Assembly (NCBI GenBank): GCA_016187465.1
Contig: JACPJQ010000003.1
Location: 310,001-374,000, forward strand
DNA from: Candidatus Woesearchaeota archaeon
GTDB lineage: Archaea; Nanobdellota; Nanobdellia; Woesearchaeales; GW2011-AR4
Direction of reading: 5' to 3'
DNA length: 64,000 nucleotides
Shown here: piece after piece, positions 34,358-43,264 of the stretch
Position numbering within the stretch: the stretch's first letter is position 1
Layout: every line of letters starts with the position of its first letter
The notes under the pieces: generated by a model
Seen by the model: only the letters and a program-made list of their open reading frames with translations
Told to the model about the DNA's origin: nothing
The model's database searches: none
Program-made: the position numbers and the translations under genes

Positions 34358-35158
34358 CTAGCCTATGTACTCAATATCCCTGCCAATCTTTTTCTGCAGC
34401 TTCTTAAGCGCAATCGCTTTTGTAACTTCACTTAGCTGCTCTGTCTTTTTCATAAGCTCGTCTTCAATGTCTTTGATTTCCTTGTCGAGCTTGTTTATGT
34501 CCAGGCGCAAATTCAACTGCTTGTCAAGAATCTTCAAAATCTCCTTGGCCCCCTTGATACCTAAGTACATTGGATGCCCATAAGTTTCGGCCAAAAATGA
34601 GATGGCTTCCATGTGCCTTCTTGACGCCAATCCAAGCAACAAGCCGGATACGCCAACTATAGGGCCGACTACCCCATAAAGGTTGTTGCTGACCAAATCG
34701 CTCTTATACCTGTCTATTATTTTTTTTGAATTGCCTGTGCAGTAAACTTTTGGTTTTCTTGGGATGTCCGGAAGCCCTATGCCCCCTAAGGTTATTATTT
34801 CTCTGCAATGAAACTTCTGCACCATATCAAGAATATTTTCCGAAAATTCATAAGAGCTTATCTCATCTATTGGCTGCACATCCCCGCCCAGCAGCAAAAG
34901 ATCACGCTTCCCATTGCCTTTTTTATAAAACATCTCGACAATTGGCAGTTCAACTAAATTGTCCTCATTAACAAATACAGAGTGCGGGAAAGTATACGAA
35001 CTGATTTCATATAATTTTTTTGCATTCAGCTCGTCTATAAGAAAATCAACAGCTACTTTTCCCACATTGCCTATGCCGGGCAGTCCTTCTATAAAAATCG
35101 GATTCTTGAGCTTCGGAGATTTTCCAAATGGGGTCATGCTCCAGCGGTTATCCCTCAT
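34358..35158 (-). CDS. PAC2-family proteasome assembly chaperone
   Basis: 266 residues: FIEGLPGIGNVGKVAVDFLI at the start, GGDVQPI, EIITLGGIGLPDIPRKPKV, GPIVGVSGLLLGLA, and a C-terminal coiled coil from about residue 215. Archaeal PAC2 (PbaB-like) proteins help proteasome assembly. Its ATG overlaps the Nop10 stop (ATGA). The Nop10-PAC2 pairing is standard archaeal order. A shorter start at 35137 is possible. Confidence 0.9.
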   Translation of the reverse strand: MRDNRWSMTPFGKSPKLKNPIFIEGLPGIGNVGKVAVDFLIDELNAKKLYEISSYTFPHSVFVNEDNLVELPIVEMFYKKGNGKRDLLLLGGDVQPIDEISSYEFSENILDMVQKFHCREIITLGGIGLPDIPRKPKVYCTGNSKKIIDRYKSDLVSNNLYGVVGPIVGVSGLLLGLASRRHMEAISFLAETYGHPMYLGIKGAKEILKILDKQLNLRLDINKLDKEIKDIEDELMKKTEQLSEVTKAIALKKLQKKIGRDIEYIG

Positions 35159-35328
35159 ATCAAGCCTCTTCTCCCATATTCTTCAAGTTTTGCTTTTCTT
35201 CTATAAGCGCCAAGATTATCATTCGGGCTGTACTTCAAAGGCTTTGAGGTATTTGTTTTAGCGCCGCAATCGCAAACTTCGCCCATAGTGTATTTATCGC
35301 ATTTATTGCATCTGTGGATATGCTTCAT
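35155..35328 (-). CDS. nop10: Nop10, H/ACA ribonucleoprotein subunit
   Basis: 57 residues, found by reading the gap between two operon genes. HRCNKCDKYTM and CDCGAKT give the four zinc cysteines of the archaeal ribbon, followed by KPLKYSPNDNLGAYRRKAK, the linker that contacts Cbf5. Its ATG overlaps the aIF2-alpha stop (TAATG). It takes part in RNA-guided pseudouridylation. Confidence 0.95.
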   Translation of the reverse strand: MKHIHRCNKCDKYTMGEVCDCGAKTNTSKPLKYSPNDNLGAYRRKAKLEEYGRRGLI

Positions 35329-36104
35329 TAGGAGTCACGATTAAATTCGGCAGTTCCCGCATGCTTCGCAACGTGGCTTATTGCAGTTTCTGTCGCAGAT
35401 TTCATAGACTTTTCAGCTAATTTGTAATCAGAAGCTTTAACCAAAAACCTGTAAAGCCCTGAGCCAAGATAATTTATGCTGATTTTGCCTTTGGCAGCAT
35501 CTTCGGCCTTTTTTAATGATTCCTTGATTACGTCTATGCCATCCGGGGCATATGTGGTTATCTTGAGTTTTCCGGTGATATTCACTTCTGATGGCTTGAT
35601 TCTCTGGTTTATTGTTTCTTCTATGATTTTCAAGTGCTTTTTATCTATCCCCAAGTTTTCAAGCGCGCTGGGGTTTTTGATAGTTTCTTCAAAAAATTCA
35701 TGTAAAGACGCATAGCTCATTATTTTTTTGGATATTTCACCATACAAGTCCTCTGTTTTTATTCCGATTTTGCCAGCTGCAATCTCCACTATTTTTTCTG
35801 CGTTCTGCTCTTTTTTGGTGTCGTCAATTTTCCTTCTTTTCTCTGATTCGTTAACCCTCCTTAAAGACAGGTCAATATATCCTTTCTCCTGGTTTATTCT
35901 TAAAACCTTGCAGACAATCTTCTTGCCTTCCTTGACAAAATCCCTGATATTTCTGATTCTGCCCGGTGAAACTTCAGAAATGTGTATCATTCCGCCCTTA
36001 GAGTATTCATCTAGGTTTACAAATACCGAATGGAATTGAACGCTGGTAACTGTACAAAGAACTAATTCGCCTTCTTCCGGAAATCCCTGTTTTTTAAAGA
36101 GCAT
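35328..36104 (-). CDS. eif2a: Translation initiation factor aIF2 alpha
   Basis: 258 residues. The N-terminal S1 domain (GELVLCTVTSVQFHSVFVNLDEY..., MIHISEVSPGRIRNIRDFV), helical middle, and alpha-beta C-terminal domain that binds aIF2-gamma (LKITTYAPDGIDVIKESL, YLGSGLYRFLVKA). Brings initiator tRNA to the ribosome with the beta and gamma subunits. Second gene of the S27e-eIF2a-Nop10-PAC2 block, 9 bp after rps27e. Confidence 0.96.
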   Translation of the reverse strand: MLFKKQGFPEEGELVLCTVTSVQFHSVFVNLDEYSKGGMIHISEVSPGRIRNIRDFVKEGKKIVCKVLRINQEKGYIDLSLRRVNESEKRRKIDDTKKEQNAEKIVEIAAGKIGIKTEDLYGEISKKIMSYASLHEFFEETIKNPSALENLGIDKKHLKIIEETINQRIKPSEVNITGKLKITTYAPDGIDVIKESLKKAEDAAKGKISINYLGSGLYRFLVKASDYKLAEKSMKSATETAISHVAKHAGTAEFNRDS

Positions 36105-36113
36105 TTTAGAAGT

Positions 36114-36299
36114 TTATTCCAGCACTTCCAAAACTCTCGCCTTCACCCTGCTTTTCCCACCGGTTGGCTCCGCAAGAGTCTTGCCGCAAACCAAGCAGTC
36201 AACCTTTGTGGCTGTCTTTCCAAAAGTTATCTGCTCATTCTTGCACTTAGGGCATCTAATCTTGATGAATTTGCTTGTTGGGTCTTTTATTTTTGGCAT
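36114..36299 (-). CDS. rps27e: Ribosomal protein S27e
   Basis: 61 residues. [12 protein letters not shown] and [10 protein letters not shown] form the zinc finger; [10 protein letters not shown] ends it. Small-subunit protein, archaeal/eukaryal only. A TATA-like TATATAAAC lies about 40-50 bp upstream on this strand. Normally preceded by L44e; here L44e is 1.6 kb away, beyond an opposite-strand gene. Confidence 0.96.
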   Translation of the reverse strand: MPKIKDPTSKFIKIRCPKCKNEQITFGKTATKVDCLVCGKTLAEPTGGKSRVKARVLEVLE

Positions 36300-36378
36300 T
36301 TTTGACTCTTTAAATAGGCTTCAAGTAATTTATGTTGGTTTATATACCTTTGCCTTTGCAGAATAATAAATATTATAT

Positions 36379-36534
36379 AGAGAACTTTGAATAATCCATT
36401 ATTTTCACGTTTTCATTCAAAGTTCTCTTAGAGAATTTTGACATAGAGAAAACCTATAAGGTTTTCGAAATTTAAAAATTAATAATTTTTAAATAAATAA
36501 ATTAATATATTTCAAAATTCTCTATACAGTTTAA
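36379..36534. repeat. Paired inverted repeats between rps27e and a glycosyltransferase gene
   Basis: Two successive dyads with related arms. AGAGAACTTTGAAT (36379-36392) pairs with ATTCAAAGTTCTCT (36415-36428), a perfect 14 bp. TAGAGAATTTTGA (36429-36441) pairs with TCAAAATTCTCTA (36522-36534), a perfect 13 bp. All four arms share AGAGAAYTTTGA. They fill the space ahead of the inserted glycosyltransferase gene. They may be an operator array, the ends of a small element, or transcription stops. Confidence 0.6.
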
Positions 36535-36539
36535 TAAAA

Positions 36540-37931
36540 ATGGAGGTTATGCCGATAAATAAAAATAAACTGGCGTATATTCTGTTATTTTCATTTATAG
36601 CTGTATTTGTTTTGATTGTGTTAAAGGGCTTGTTAACGCCCCAGCCCGGAGATGAAAATATATATTACTATACTGGAAAGCTGATAAGCGATGGAAAAGT
36701 TCCTTACGGGGATTTTTTATTTGTGCATCCGCCATTGCATGGCTATTTAACAGCACTGGTTTATGGGCTATTTGGCTTCAATATTTTTATTCTTAAGTCT
36801 GTACCATTAATTTCAATTTTAATATCGGCATTTTTAATTTTTAAGATAGCAAAAGAAAAGTTTGGCAGTTCTGAGGCAGTTATTTCATCATTATTGTTCT
36901 TATTTAGCTACAGCATAATGTTCAACTCTGTATTTTCATTCGGCATAGAGATTGCAACGCTGTTTATTATTGCCGGGGCTTACCTTTTGCTGAATAAGAA
37001 CACATTTTTTTCAGCCGGCATATTTTTTGGCCTTGCTGGAATAACAAGATTGCTGAGCCTGGTGCCCATAGCAGTTATTTTGGCTGCAGCTTTATTGCCG
37101 GATAAGAGGAAATTTTTAAGATTATCGTCGGGATTCATTATTATTTTTTTGCTTGTCAACGGAATTTTTACTTTATTTTTTGGAAGTGACTACCTAATTC
37201 CGGTTTACAAGTTTCATCTGTTAAAAAGCCTTGAAGGCAGGGAAAATTTCAAAGAATACACTGAGGTTTTAAAATTAAATTGGGTTTTGTTTTTATCGGC
37301 ATCCTTGTTTATTTTTATAAAACAAAAAAAGCCTATTGCTGCGCTGGCCAGTGCCTCAATTGTTTATTTGATATTTCTAATGACATTAAAGAAAATTTTT
37401 GGATTTTATTTTATCATAATATTCCCGTTTTTAGCCATAATCGGCGGCTATTCGATTATAAATTTTTTTAGAAGCCTTAATTTGAAAAAAAGATGGAAGA
37501 GGTTCATTTCTGTCATTCTGCTGCTGATTTTTATATGGAATTTCTCATCAGATGTTTTGTTTTTGGAAAAAGTAGGATTTACGGGTTTTGAAAGGGGCAA
37601 AGAGCTGATTGATTTTGTCAATTCTAACTCAAACATGGAGCATATGCTTTTTGGAGATGATTCTGTTGTTCCGCTGCTCGCTTTGTCAACAAACAAAAGG
37701 ATAGCGCTTGACTTTGTTGATACAAATAGCGAGGTTTTTCTTTCAGGAATAAAAAACTTAAACAAGGTTTTAAATGATTTAAAAGGCAAGGATGTTTTGT
37801 TTGTAATAAGAAGCAGGCAGGGCATCTCTTACTTTAAAGAAGTAAGGCAGTTTTTGAATGAAAATTGCGAGTTATTAAGCGTGTTTTACGATAAAAGAGA
37901 AGGAAATTATATCGTTTACAGGTGCAGGTAA
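36540..37931 (+). CDS. GT-C type membrane glycosyltransferase
   Basis: 463 residues, about ten hydrophobic helices. The first outer loop has PGDENIYYYTGKLISDGKVPYGDF then HPPLHGYL, the acidic loop typical of dolichyl-phosphate-sugar GT-C enzymes (PMT/ArnT-like, GT39/83). A soluble C-terminal tail of about 100 residues follows. It probably transfers a lipid-linked sugar on the outer face, for example to surface glycoprotein. It lies opposite to and inside the L44e-S27e block, ending directly at the L44e stop. Confidence 0.82.
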   Translation: MEVMPINKNKLAYILLFSFIAVFVLIVLKGLLTPQPGDENIYYYTGKLISDGKVPYGDFLFVHPPLHGYLTALVYGLFGFNIFILKSVPLISILISAFLIFKIAKEKFGSSEAVISSLLFLFSYSIMFNSVFSFGIEIATLFIIAGAYLLLNKNTFFSAGIFFGLAGITRLLSLVPIAVILAAALLPDKRKFLRLSSGFIIIFLLVNGIFTLFFGSDYLIPVYKFHLLKSLEGRENFKEYTEVLKLNWVLFLSASLFIFIKQKKPIAALASASIVYLIFLMTLKKIFGFYFIIIFPFLAIIGGYSIINFFRSLNLKKRWKRFISVILLLIFIWNFSSDVLFLEKVGFTGFERGKELIDFVNSNSNMEHMLFGDDSVVPLLALSTNKRIALDFVDTNSEVFLSGIKNLNKVLNDLKGKDVLFVIRSRQGISYFKEVRQFLNENCELLSVFYDKREGNYIVYRCR

Positions 37932-38240
37932 TCACTTAAATTCTATTTTCTTTGCCCTGAAGCCCTGCCTTTGAACGTGCATTTTTTTGCAGACTTTGCA
38001 TTCATATCTCAAATCCGTCTTCTTTGTTGATTTCTTGCCTGTCATTTTGAATTTGCTTATTGCGGGCTTTGAGTATCTGCCAAGATTGCCCTTTCCTCTT
38101 GCCCGGCCTCTTTTTCTGGCCCTTACCTTCGAGCCGTAAGTAAGGCTTCCCGGGTTTTTCTTTTTTGTGATTGAAACTGTGTGCTCTGTATGCTTCTTGC
38201 AGTAAGGGCAGTACCTGTTAATATTTTTTGGGAATTTCAC
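37932..38240 (-). CDS. rpl44e: Ribosomal protein L44e
   Basis: 102 residues from a GTG at 38240 (VKFPKNINRYCPYCKKHTEH). An ATG at 38285 is in frame, but a TATA-like CTTTTTAAAG lies at about 38262-38271, downstream of that ATG and 22-31 bp before the GTG, so the GTG is the better start (leaderless). Zinc cysteines CPYC and YECKVCKKMH; basic middle ARKRGRARGKG. Confidence 0.94.
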   Translation of the reverse strand: MKFPKNINRYCPYCKKHTEHTVSITKKKNPGSLTYGSKVRARKRGRARGKGNLGRYSKPAISKFKMTGKKSTKKTDLRYECKVCKKMHVQRQGFRAKKIEFK

Positions 38241-38309
38241 AGAAAAAAGAATTTTTGCATGCTTTAAAAAGGTTTTGAAAATCAAAATTATCGTCGATAA
38301 AATAGATTT

Positions 38310-38945
38310 TTATTCCTCCTTTATTTCCTCAGCTTTGCCTTTGGTTATAAGCACATCCGCTATTTCTGCCGGCAGGTTTGCTATGTCCTCTTCGCTAAAA
38401 GGGCCGTATTCCTCAAGCTCAGGGCCTACAAATTTTGGAACATTGTGCATGAACCTTACCAGTTTTGTGGGATTTTTTAAATCAAGGGCTGCAATGAAGT
38501 CATCCTTCGGCTTTTTATGCTCAGCAGCCTGCATAAAAGGCATTTTTTCATTTAGAATGCTGTAGAGTATGGCATCCCTGTAAGTGTCAAGCAGCGAAGT
38601 CAATGCGTCAAAAACAACTTTCTCTTCCTTCAGCAGCGATGTGGTGTCTATGAGCCCTGATTTCGTCCTGCTTTTGTCCAGCGACATGTGGATTATCTTC
38701 TTCTCCCTTCTCTCGTAAAGCTCTTTCAGGATCTTATATATATTTTCCAGCTGCCTTTCGGTTTTTTTTCTTTCCTCATGGGCAAACGGCGAGTCGCTCC
38801 TGGCTTCAAGTATCTTTTTCTTGTCTTTGACGTAAGTTATTATATCGCTGAAAAAAGTCGGCTCCAGTTTCTGCAGATCAGTCCTTTCCTTTTCTCTCTG
38901 GAGAATCTCAAACAAGGTCTCATAAGTAATAACAACTTCCTGCAC
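38310..38945 (-). CDS. gins51: GINS replication factor (Gins51/Sld5-Psf1 type)
   Basis: 211 residues. Helical A domain first, beta B domain last (VRFMHNVPKFVGPELEEYG, FSEEDIANLPAEIADVL), the order of archaeal Gins51. Part of the CMG replicative helicase with MCM and the Cdc45/RecJ-like protein. It stands alone with neither MCM nor PCNA beside it. Confidence 0.87.
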   Translation of the reverse strand: MQEVVITYETLFEILQREKERTDLQKLEPTFFSDIITYVKDKKKILEARSDSPFAHEERKKTERQLENIYKILKELYERREKKIIHMSLDKSRTKSGLIDTTSLLKEEKVVFDALTSLLDTYRDAILYSILNEKMPFMQAAEHKKPKDDFIAALDLKNPTKLVRFMHNVPKFVGPELEEYGPFSEEDIANLPAEIADVLITKGKAEEIKEE

Positions 38946-39048
38946 TGTTTCACCCCGATATGGCCAAGTATGGCAGGCTATTTAAATAATTTGCCATATG
39001 AAATATGCCACAGATACCTTTTTAAAATTGCATTCCATACTGTGCTGA

Positions 39049-40272
39049 ATGGCGGAGCTTATATTCAAAGACCTGAGTTTTGAGAAAGACAAGGGCAGGA
39101 TTAAAGTAAATTTCCTGAAGATGTTCTATTTTTATCTTGATGAGGGCAGGCTGGAAAAAATAGCCCCTTTTGAGGTTAATAAGAATTCAATTGTCTTTGA
39201 TGGCATACCGGAAAACAATGCAAGAAAAAAGTTTGATTTTTTGCTGTTCGACTCATTTAAAAATCTGAAAAACAAACTCAATAATAAGACTACCATTTAT
39301 ATTCACCAATCTTCAGGCATTCCGCTTATCGGGACAAATTACTTTGGGCTGATTGACAGAGGAACAAACATAATCGAAGTGAAGCCGATAACCAGCTGCA
39401 ACATAAGCTGCATTTTCTGCTCTGTCGATGAAGGGCCTGACTCAAGGAGAAAAGTAGATTTTGTCATCGAGAAAGACTACTTGGTTAATGAATTCAGGAA
39501 AATTGTTGAGTTTAAGGGCAGCAGCAATATTGACGCCCATATAAACGCGCAGGGCGAGCCTACACTGTATGCTGATATGGTTGAATTAGTCAGAGATATA
39601 ATGTCAACTGATGGTGTGAAGACAAGCTCTATCGACACAAATGGGACTTTGCTGAGCAAGCAGCTTGTGGATGGGCTTGCTGATGCAGGCTTGACAAGGA
39701 TTAACTTGTCCCTTAATGCCCTAGACCCTGAAAAAGCTCAGAAATTGGCAGGCTATCCATATAACTTAAACAAAGTACTGGAGATAGCAAGGTATATTCC
39801 AACAAAAATGGACTTGATAATCGCGCCTGTTTGGGTGCCCGGCTACAATGATGATGAGCTGCCTAAGCTCGCTAAGTTTGCAAATGAAATAGGAGCTGGC
39901 AAGAACTGCCCGCCCATAGGCATACAGAATCTGCTTAACTACCGGTTTGGGAGGAATCCTGCTAAAGGGGCATCTATGGAAGAGTTTTACAGGAAAATGA
40001 AAGAGATTGAGCAGAAGCACAATATTAAGCTTGTTTTTGACAAAGCAGCCTTTAATGTGCAAAACCTTCCTGAACTGCCAAAACCATTCAAAAAGGGCCA
40101 GATTATAAAAGCCAAGATAGTATTGCCAGGGAGGATTGGTAATGAAAAGCTAGCAGTTGCCAACAATAGGCTTATTTCTGTACCAAATTGTGATAAAGAT
40201 GAAGGCTCTATTGTAAATTTAAGGATTCAAAGAACAAAGCATAACATCTTCTTGGGTGAATTGTTGAACTAA
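39049..40272 (+). CDS. Radical SAM protein with C-terminal TRAM-like domain
   Basis: 407 residues. The SAM cluster motif is CNISCIFC (CxxxCxxC), followed by QGEPTLYADM (GGEP-like) and DTNGTLLS. The first 100 residues form an extra domain; the last 65 (KKGQIIKAKIVLPGRIGNE ... VNLRIQRTKHNIFLGEL) look like a TRAM/OB RNA-binding fold, as in tRNA-modifying enzymes. Reaction not known; RNA modification is inferred from the TRAM-like tail. Confidence 0.82.
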   Translation: MAELIFKDLSFEKDKGRIKVNFLKMFYFYLDEGRLEKIAPFEVNKNSIVFDGIPENNARKKFDFLLFDSFKNLKNKLNNKTTIYIHQSSGIPLIGTNYFGLIDRGTNIIEVKPITSCNISCIFCSVDEGPDSRRKVDFVIEKDYLVNEFRKIVEFKGSSNIDAHINAQGEPTLYADMVELVRDIMSTDGVKTSSIDTNGTLLSKQLVDGLADAGLTRINLSLNALDPEKAQKLAGYPYNLNKVLEIARYIPTKMDLIIAPVWVPGYNDDELPKLAKFANEIGAGKNCPPIGIQNLLNYRFGRNPAKGASMEEFYRKMKEIEQKHNIKLVFDKAAFNVQNLPELPKPFKKGQIIKAKIVLPGRIGNEKLAVANNRLISVPNCDKDEGSIVNLRIQRTKHNIFLGELLN

Positions 40273-40340
40273 CTCCCTAAACGAAAAGAATTCAACATTT
40301 AATTCTCTATTTAACTATAAATTAAATTAAATTAAATTAA

Positions 40341-40374
40341 TAAAAAGAAAGAAAATAAAGGGAATTGCTCCCTT
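40341..40374 (-). terminator. Terminator of the S-layer gene
   Basis: On the minus strand the stop codon runs into a stem AAGGGA/TCCCTT (40358-40363 with 40369-40374, loop of 5) followed by a T-rich tract (A-rich on the plus strand, 40341-40357). The plus-strand ATTAA pentamer repeat at about 40317-40340 lies beyond it. A strong stop fits a highly expressed gene. Confidence 0.55.
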
Positions 40375-42958
40375 AAGCTGTTGCTGTAGCAACTGTCAAC
40401 TGGTTGTTAACCTTTTTGACTGTTACTTTGGTGCCTTTCAAGCTTGACTTGTAGTCTTTATAGTTTGCAACAACTGCTGCTGCATTTCTTGTGTCTACAG
40501 CTCCGTAGCCTGCCACTAGCATTGCAACATTGCCGTTTGAGTGCTCAAACAGCTCAATCCTACCAACGCCTGGCTCAAATCCTGCTGTACAATCAGCCGG
40601 GTTGCCCATGACTGTTGCAGCTGCTGCGTTAGCACATGGCCCGCCTACTAAGATGGTGTTCTGTGCCATCACATTAGACACTTCTGATGCCAGCTTTGCA
40701 GCTCCAACTTCAATCCTTTGGACGGTAACTGCTTCAGTTGTCGTAGCTCCTACCTCGGCGAACGAAGCTCCTTTGGCTGTTATGTAAACCAATGGGTTCA
40801 TTTGCGATTCGGGATACACTATATCAAACGTTGCAGGCTCACTTGATGGTGTCTCTCTTGTTATAAAGGCGCCATAGCTTGTGTAACCATACGCAATATT
40901 TGTTTCGCCATCCGGTGTTCTTGTAGCCAGTGTTGTTCCATCCTGCGCGCTTGTATACCCAGATACCACTGCATGAGCCACTTTTGAGCTGGAATCAACA
41001 GTTATGTTGACTACCCAATCAATTGCCCTTAAATTTTCAACATTGTCTTTTGCATTTCCATCGTACAATGCGTCAGGTGTTCTTACCGACAAAATCAAGG
41101 CATTTATGTTATCTTCTGTTAAGTTAGTTAATCCAATCTCTGCACCATATTTTGTGGTTATGTTAACAGTGGCATTTGCTCCGCCATTTTGTAGAGCCCC
41201 ACTTGCATCTAGGTCCACCCTTACTGGAAAGTCATTTGCGTTCATATCGCTGGCAGCACCTGTGGCGTTATAGACTTTAAAGTCAGCACCGCCAATTTTC
41301 AATGTTGCTATTGACGTTCCTTCACCGGCAGCAGCGTAAGTCTGTTCTATTGTAGAACCGGATCCTACGTTCTTAAACTTTAATACTGGATTGTCTGCTG
41401 TTACCTTATCAGCGCCTTTGTACTGCAGAACATATGTTTTTCTTTCTCCCCTCTTCCTTGTCCCATCAGTCACAACAAGGTAGTCATCTTTTGTAATTGA
41501 CAAGTTTTCCCTGTTGACAAATTCTTTGTCTGTGTCACCAAATACCATCCTGCTTGCTGCTGCTGCTTTAGCAATCGGCACATCTACCTTATTGCCGTCA
41601 CCATCAACAAACTCTAAGTTGTACTGGCTTGAGCCGCTTGTCTTTAATCTTATTTTTTCTGTGTTTACTTTCTTTAATCCCCTGTATTCAATATCCCAGT
41701 TCTCTGTGAATAACACCTGAGGCTCTGCGCTTGAACCGCCCTCTGCTTTGATAGCCTCACTTAGCTTTCCGCCTGCCGGAACAAAATAGTTGTCGTCAGC
41801 AGACATGTTGATGTGAATTCTGTTTATCTTAAAGGTCGAGTTGTCGTCAGAACCTTCTATAATAACAGCCGCATCATCAATTGTATTGTCATCTACCTTT
41901 AGGCTATTGGATGAGGCAACATCATTTATATTCGTGTCCTTTAGCTCCAATTTATTTGCTCCTATAAAGAAAGTTGCGCTGTGGATACCACCTGCATAGT
42001 CCTGGTACAGCACATCTGTTACTCCGACAGTTGTTCCGTCAGATAGTTTATCAGTGTCCCCATCTTTCATTTTTCTTGATGTTTGTCCATTAATGACAAA
42101 CTGGGCCTCGTCAGCATCAACGAACTGCAGCGTCACCTCATAGTCTTTACCGCCAATTGTGTATGTTTTGGTCTGCTTCTCTAATAGGGTGTCTTTTCCT
42201 GCTCCGCCCATCAATGTTAATACAACATTGTCTCCGGTTGTTGTTGTTCTCTTTGCTGTTACTATTGTATATTTCCTTCCAAATAGTGTGAGATCCACAT
42301 CCTGGAAGTCTGTCAAGAACAAACCTGTTGAGGATGATGAGCCAGCTGAGTCATCAACATCACTTTCCAAAGCTGTTGTGAATTCAAACAAATATCTTGC
42401 TATTTCCCTTCCTGATTTAAAGTATAGGAAATCTGCTGTTTTGTCTTCATCATTTTCTGAGTATATGACATAGCCTGTGTCTAATGAACTGTCTGTTCCT
42501 GGTCCAAGCAGGTATAGATATTGGTTAAAAGGGGAAGTTACCTTGTTATTAGTCACTACTCCAGACGCCAATGCTTTTAAATTTGACTTGTCAATGTATG
42601 TAGTGATATTCCTTAATGTCTCTTTTCCGTCACCTCCTGTATTGAGGTCTTGGCTTAACTCCAAGCGATTTGATGTTTGGACTTGCCAGGCATCTCCTTC
42701 AACTGTAGTTTCAGCTGCTGATGTGGTTGTCACTTTCTTTGTTGCTGCGAACTGCAGGCTTGAGATAACATCAGATATTCCGATGACATCTTCTGCAGCT
42801 GCTTTGTCTCCTACAATTAGAACTCCGCTGAACTTGCCGTCCTTTACGAACGGTGCTGGGAAATTAGCCAAATCTGCTGCTCCAAAAACTGACGAGCCCA
42901 CCATAATGGCTCCTGTACCTAACGCAATCATCCTCTTTATAGCTTTTTGAAATCTCAT
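40373..42958 (-). CDS. S-layer protein
   Basis: 861 residues. Signal peptide MRFQKAIKRMIALGTGAIMV, likely cut after VFGA at residue 27. FVKDGKFSGVLIVGDKAAAEDVIG is the S_layer_N signature; the C-terminal part (TILVGGPCANAAAATVMG, VAMLVAGYGAVDTRNAAAVVANY) matches the S_layer_C domain. The middle is Thr/Ser/Asp-rich beta structure. It forms the paracrystalline cell envelope. Strong GGAGGTG ribosome site and a long leader, see the next entry. The glycosyltransferase nearby may decorate it. Confidence 0.93.
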   Translation of the reverse strand: MRFQKAIKRMIALGTGAIMVGSSVFGAADLANFPAPFVKDGKFSGVLIVGDKAAAEDVIGISDVISSLQFAATKKVTTTSAAETTVEGDAWQVQTSNRLELSQDLNTGGDGKETLRNITTYIDKSNLKALASGVVTNNKVTSPFNQYLYLLGPGTDSSLDTGYVIYSENDEDKTADFLYFKSGREIARYLFEFTTALESDVDDSAGSSSSTGLFLTDFQDVDLTLFGRKYTIVTAKRTTTTGDNVVLTLMGGAGKDTLLEKQTKTYTIGGKDYEVTLQFVDADEAQFVINGQTSRKMKDGDTDKLSDGTTVGVTDVLYQDYAGGIHSATFFIGANKLELKDTNINDVASSNSLKVDDNTIDDAAVIIEGSDDNSTFKINRIHINMSADDNYFVPAGGKLSEAIKAEGGSSAEPQVLFTENWDIEYRGLKKVNTEKIRLKTSGSSQYNLEFVDGDGNKVDVPIAKAAAASRMVFGDTDKEFVNRENLSITKDDYLVVTDGTRKRGERKTYVLQYKGADKVTADNPVLKFKNVGSGSTIEQTYAAAGEGTSIATLKIGGADFKVYNATGAASDMNANDFPVRVDLDASGALQNGGANATVNITTKYGAEIGLTNLTEDNINALILSVRTPDALYDGNAKDNVENLRAIDWVVNITVDSSSKVAHAVVSGYTSAQDGTTLATRTPDGETNIAYGYTSYGAFITRETPSSEPATFDIVYPESQMNPLVYITAKGASFAEVGATTTEAVTVQRIEVGAAKLASEVSNVMAQNTILVGGPCANAAAATVMGNPADCTAGFEPGVGRIELFEHSNGNVAMLVAGYGAVDTRNAAAVVANYKDYKSSLKGTKVTVKKVNNQLTVATATA

Positions 42959-43130
42959 CTGTAAACACCTCCAAGTGTTTTTTATTTTATTATTAGCATA
43001 ATATTGCTTTGAATATTATACTCTGTAGAAACACCTCCTATGAAGCGTTCTTGAACAACTAAACTATTGTTAGCCATATTTAAAGCTTTTGGTATTATTA
43101 CATACTAAAAAATATATATTTTAGTATATA
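42959..43130 (-). promoter_or_regulatory. S-layer promoter and structured leader with duplicated ribosome site
   Basis: On the minus strand, a TATA-like CTTTAAATATG (about 43075-43085) implies a leader of some 95 nt. The block TCTGTA..AACACCTCC (plus strand) occurs twice: 42958-42972, holding the real GGAGGTG site and overlapping the ATG, and 43022-43038, with no ATG. Between them is a hairpin ATAATATT/AATATTAT (42998-43005, 43012-43019). The functional site itself lies in the loop of AAACAC/GTGTTT (42963-42980). Upstream, ATACTAAAA/TTTTAGTAT arms form an AT-rich palindrome at 43102-43127. Confidence 0.6.
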
Positions 43131-43264
43131 TCAGCTTGTTTTACGTATGAAAAGAATAAGGTAAATTTTGTGATTGATATATCTTTTTAATTTTCAATAT
43201 AGCAATTTGGGGCAATTCCTAGAGAAAACAATATTTAAATACAAACGCAACAAATCCAGAAGGT
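43131..43264 (+). promoter_or_regulatory. Promoter of the GT2-TPR gene
   Basis: 134 bp AT-rich spacer divergent from the S-layer gene. ATATTTAAATAC at about 43229-43240 is a good TATA-like box 25-36 bp before the ATG at 43265, suggesting a leaderless transcript. Nothing else recognised. Confidence 0.45.

Noticed and set aside
40317..40340. ATTAA pentamer repeat as a CRISPR-like or regulatory array
   Set aside because: Four or five copies of a simple pentamer with no spacers; ordinary low-complexity sequence behind a terminator.
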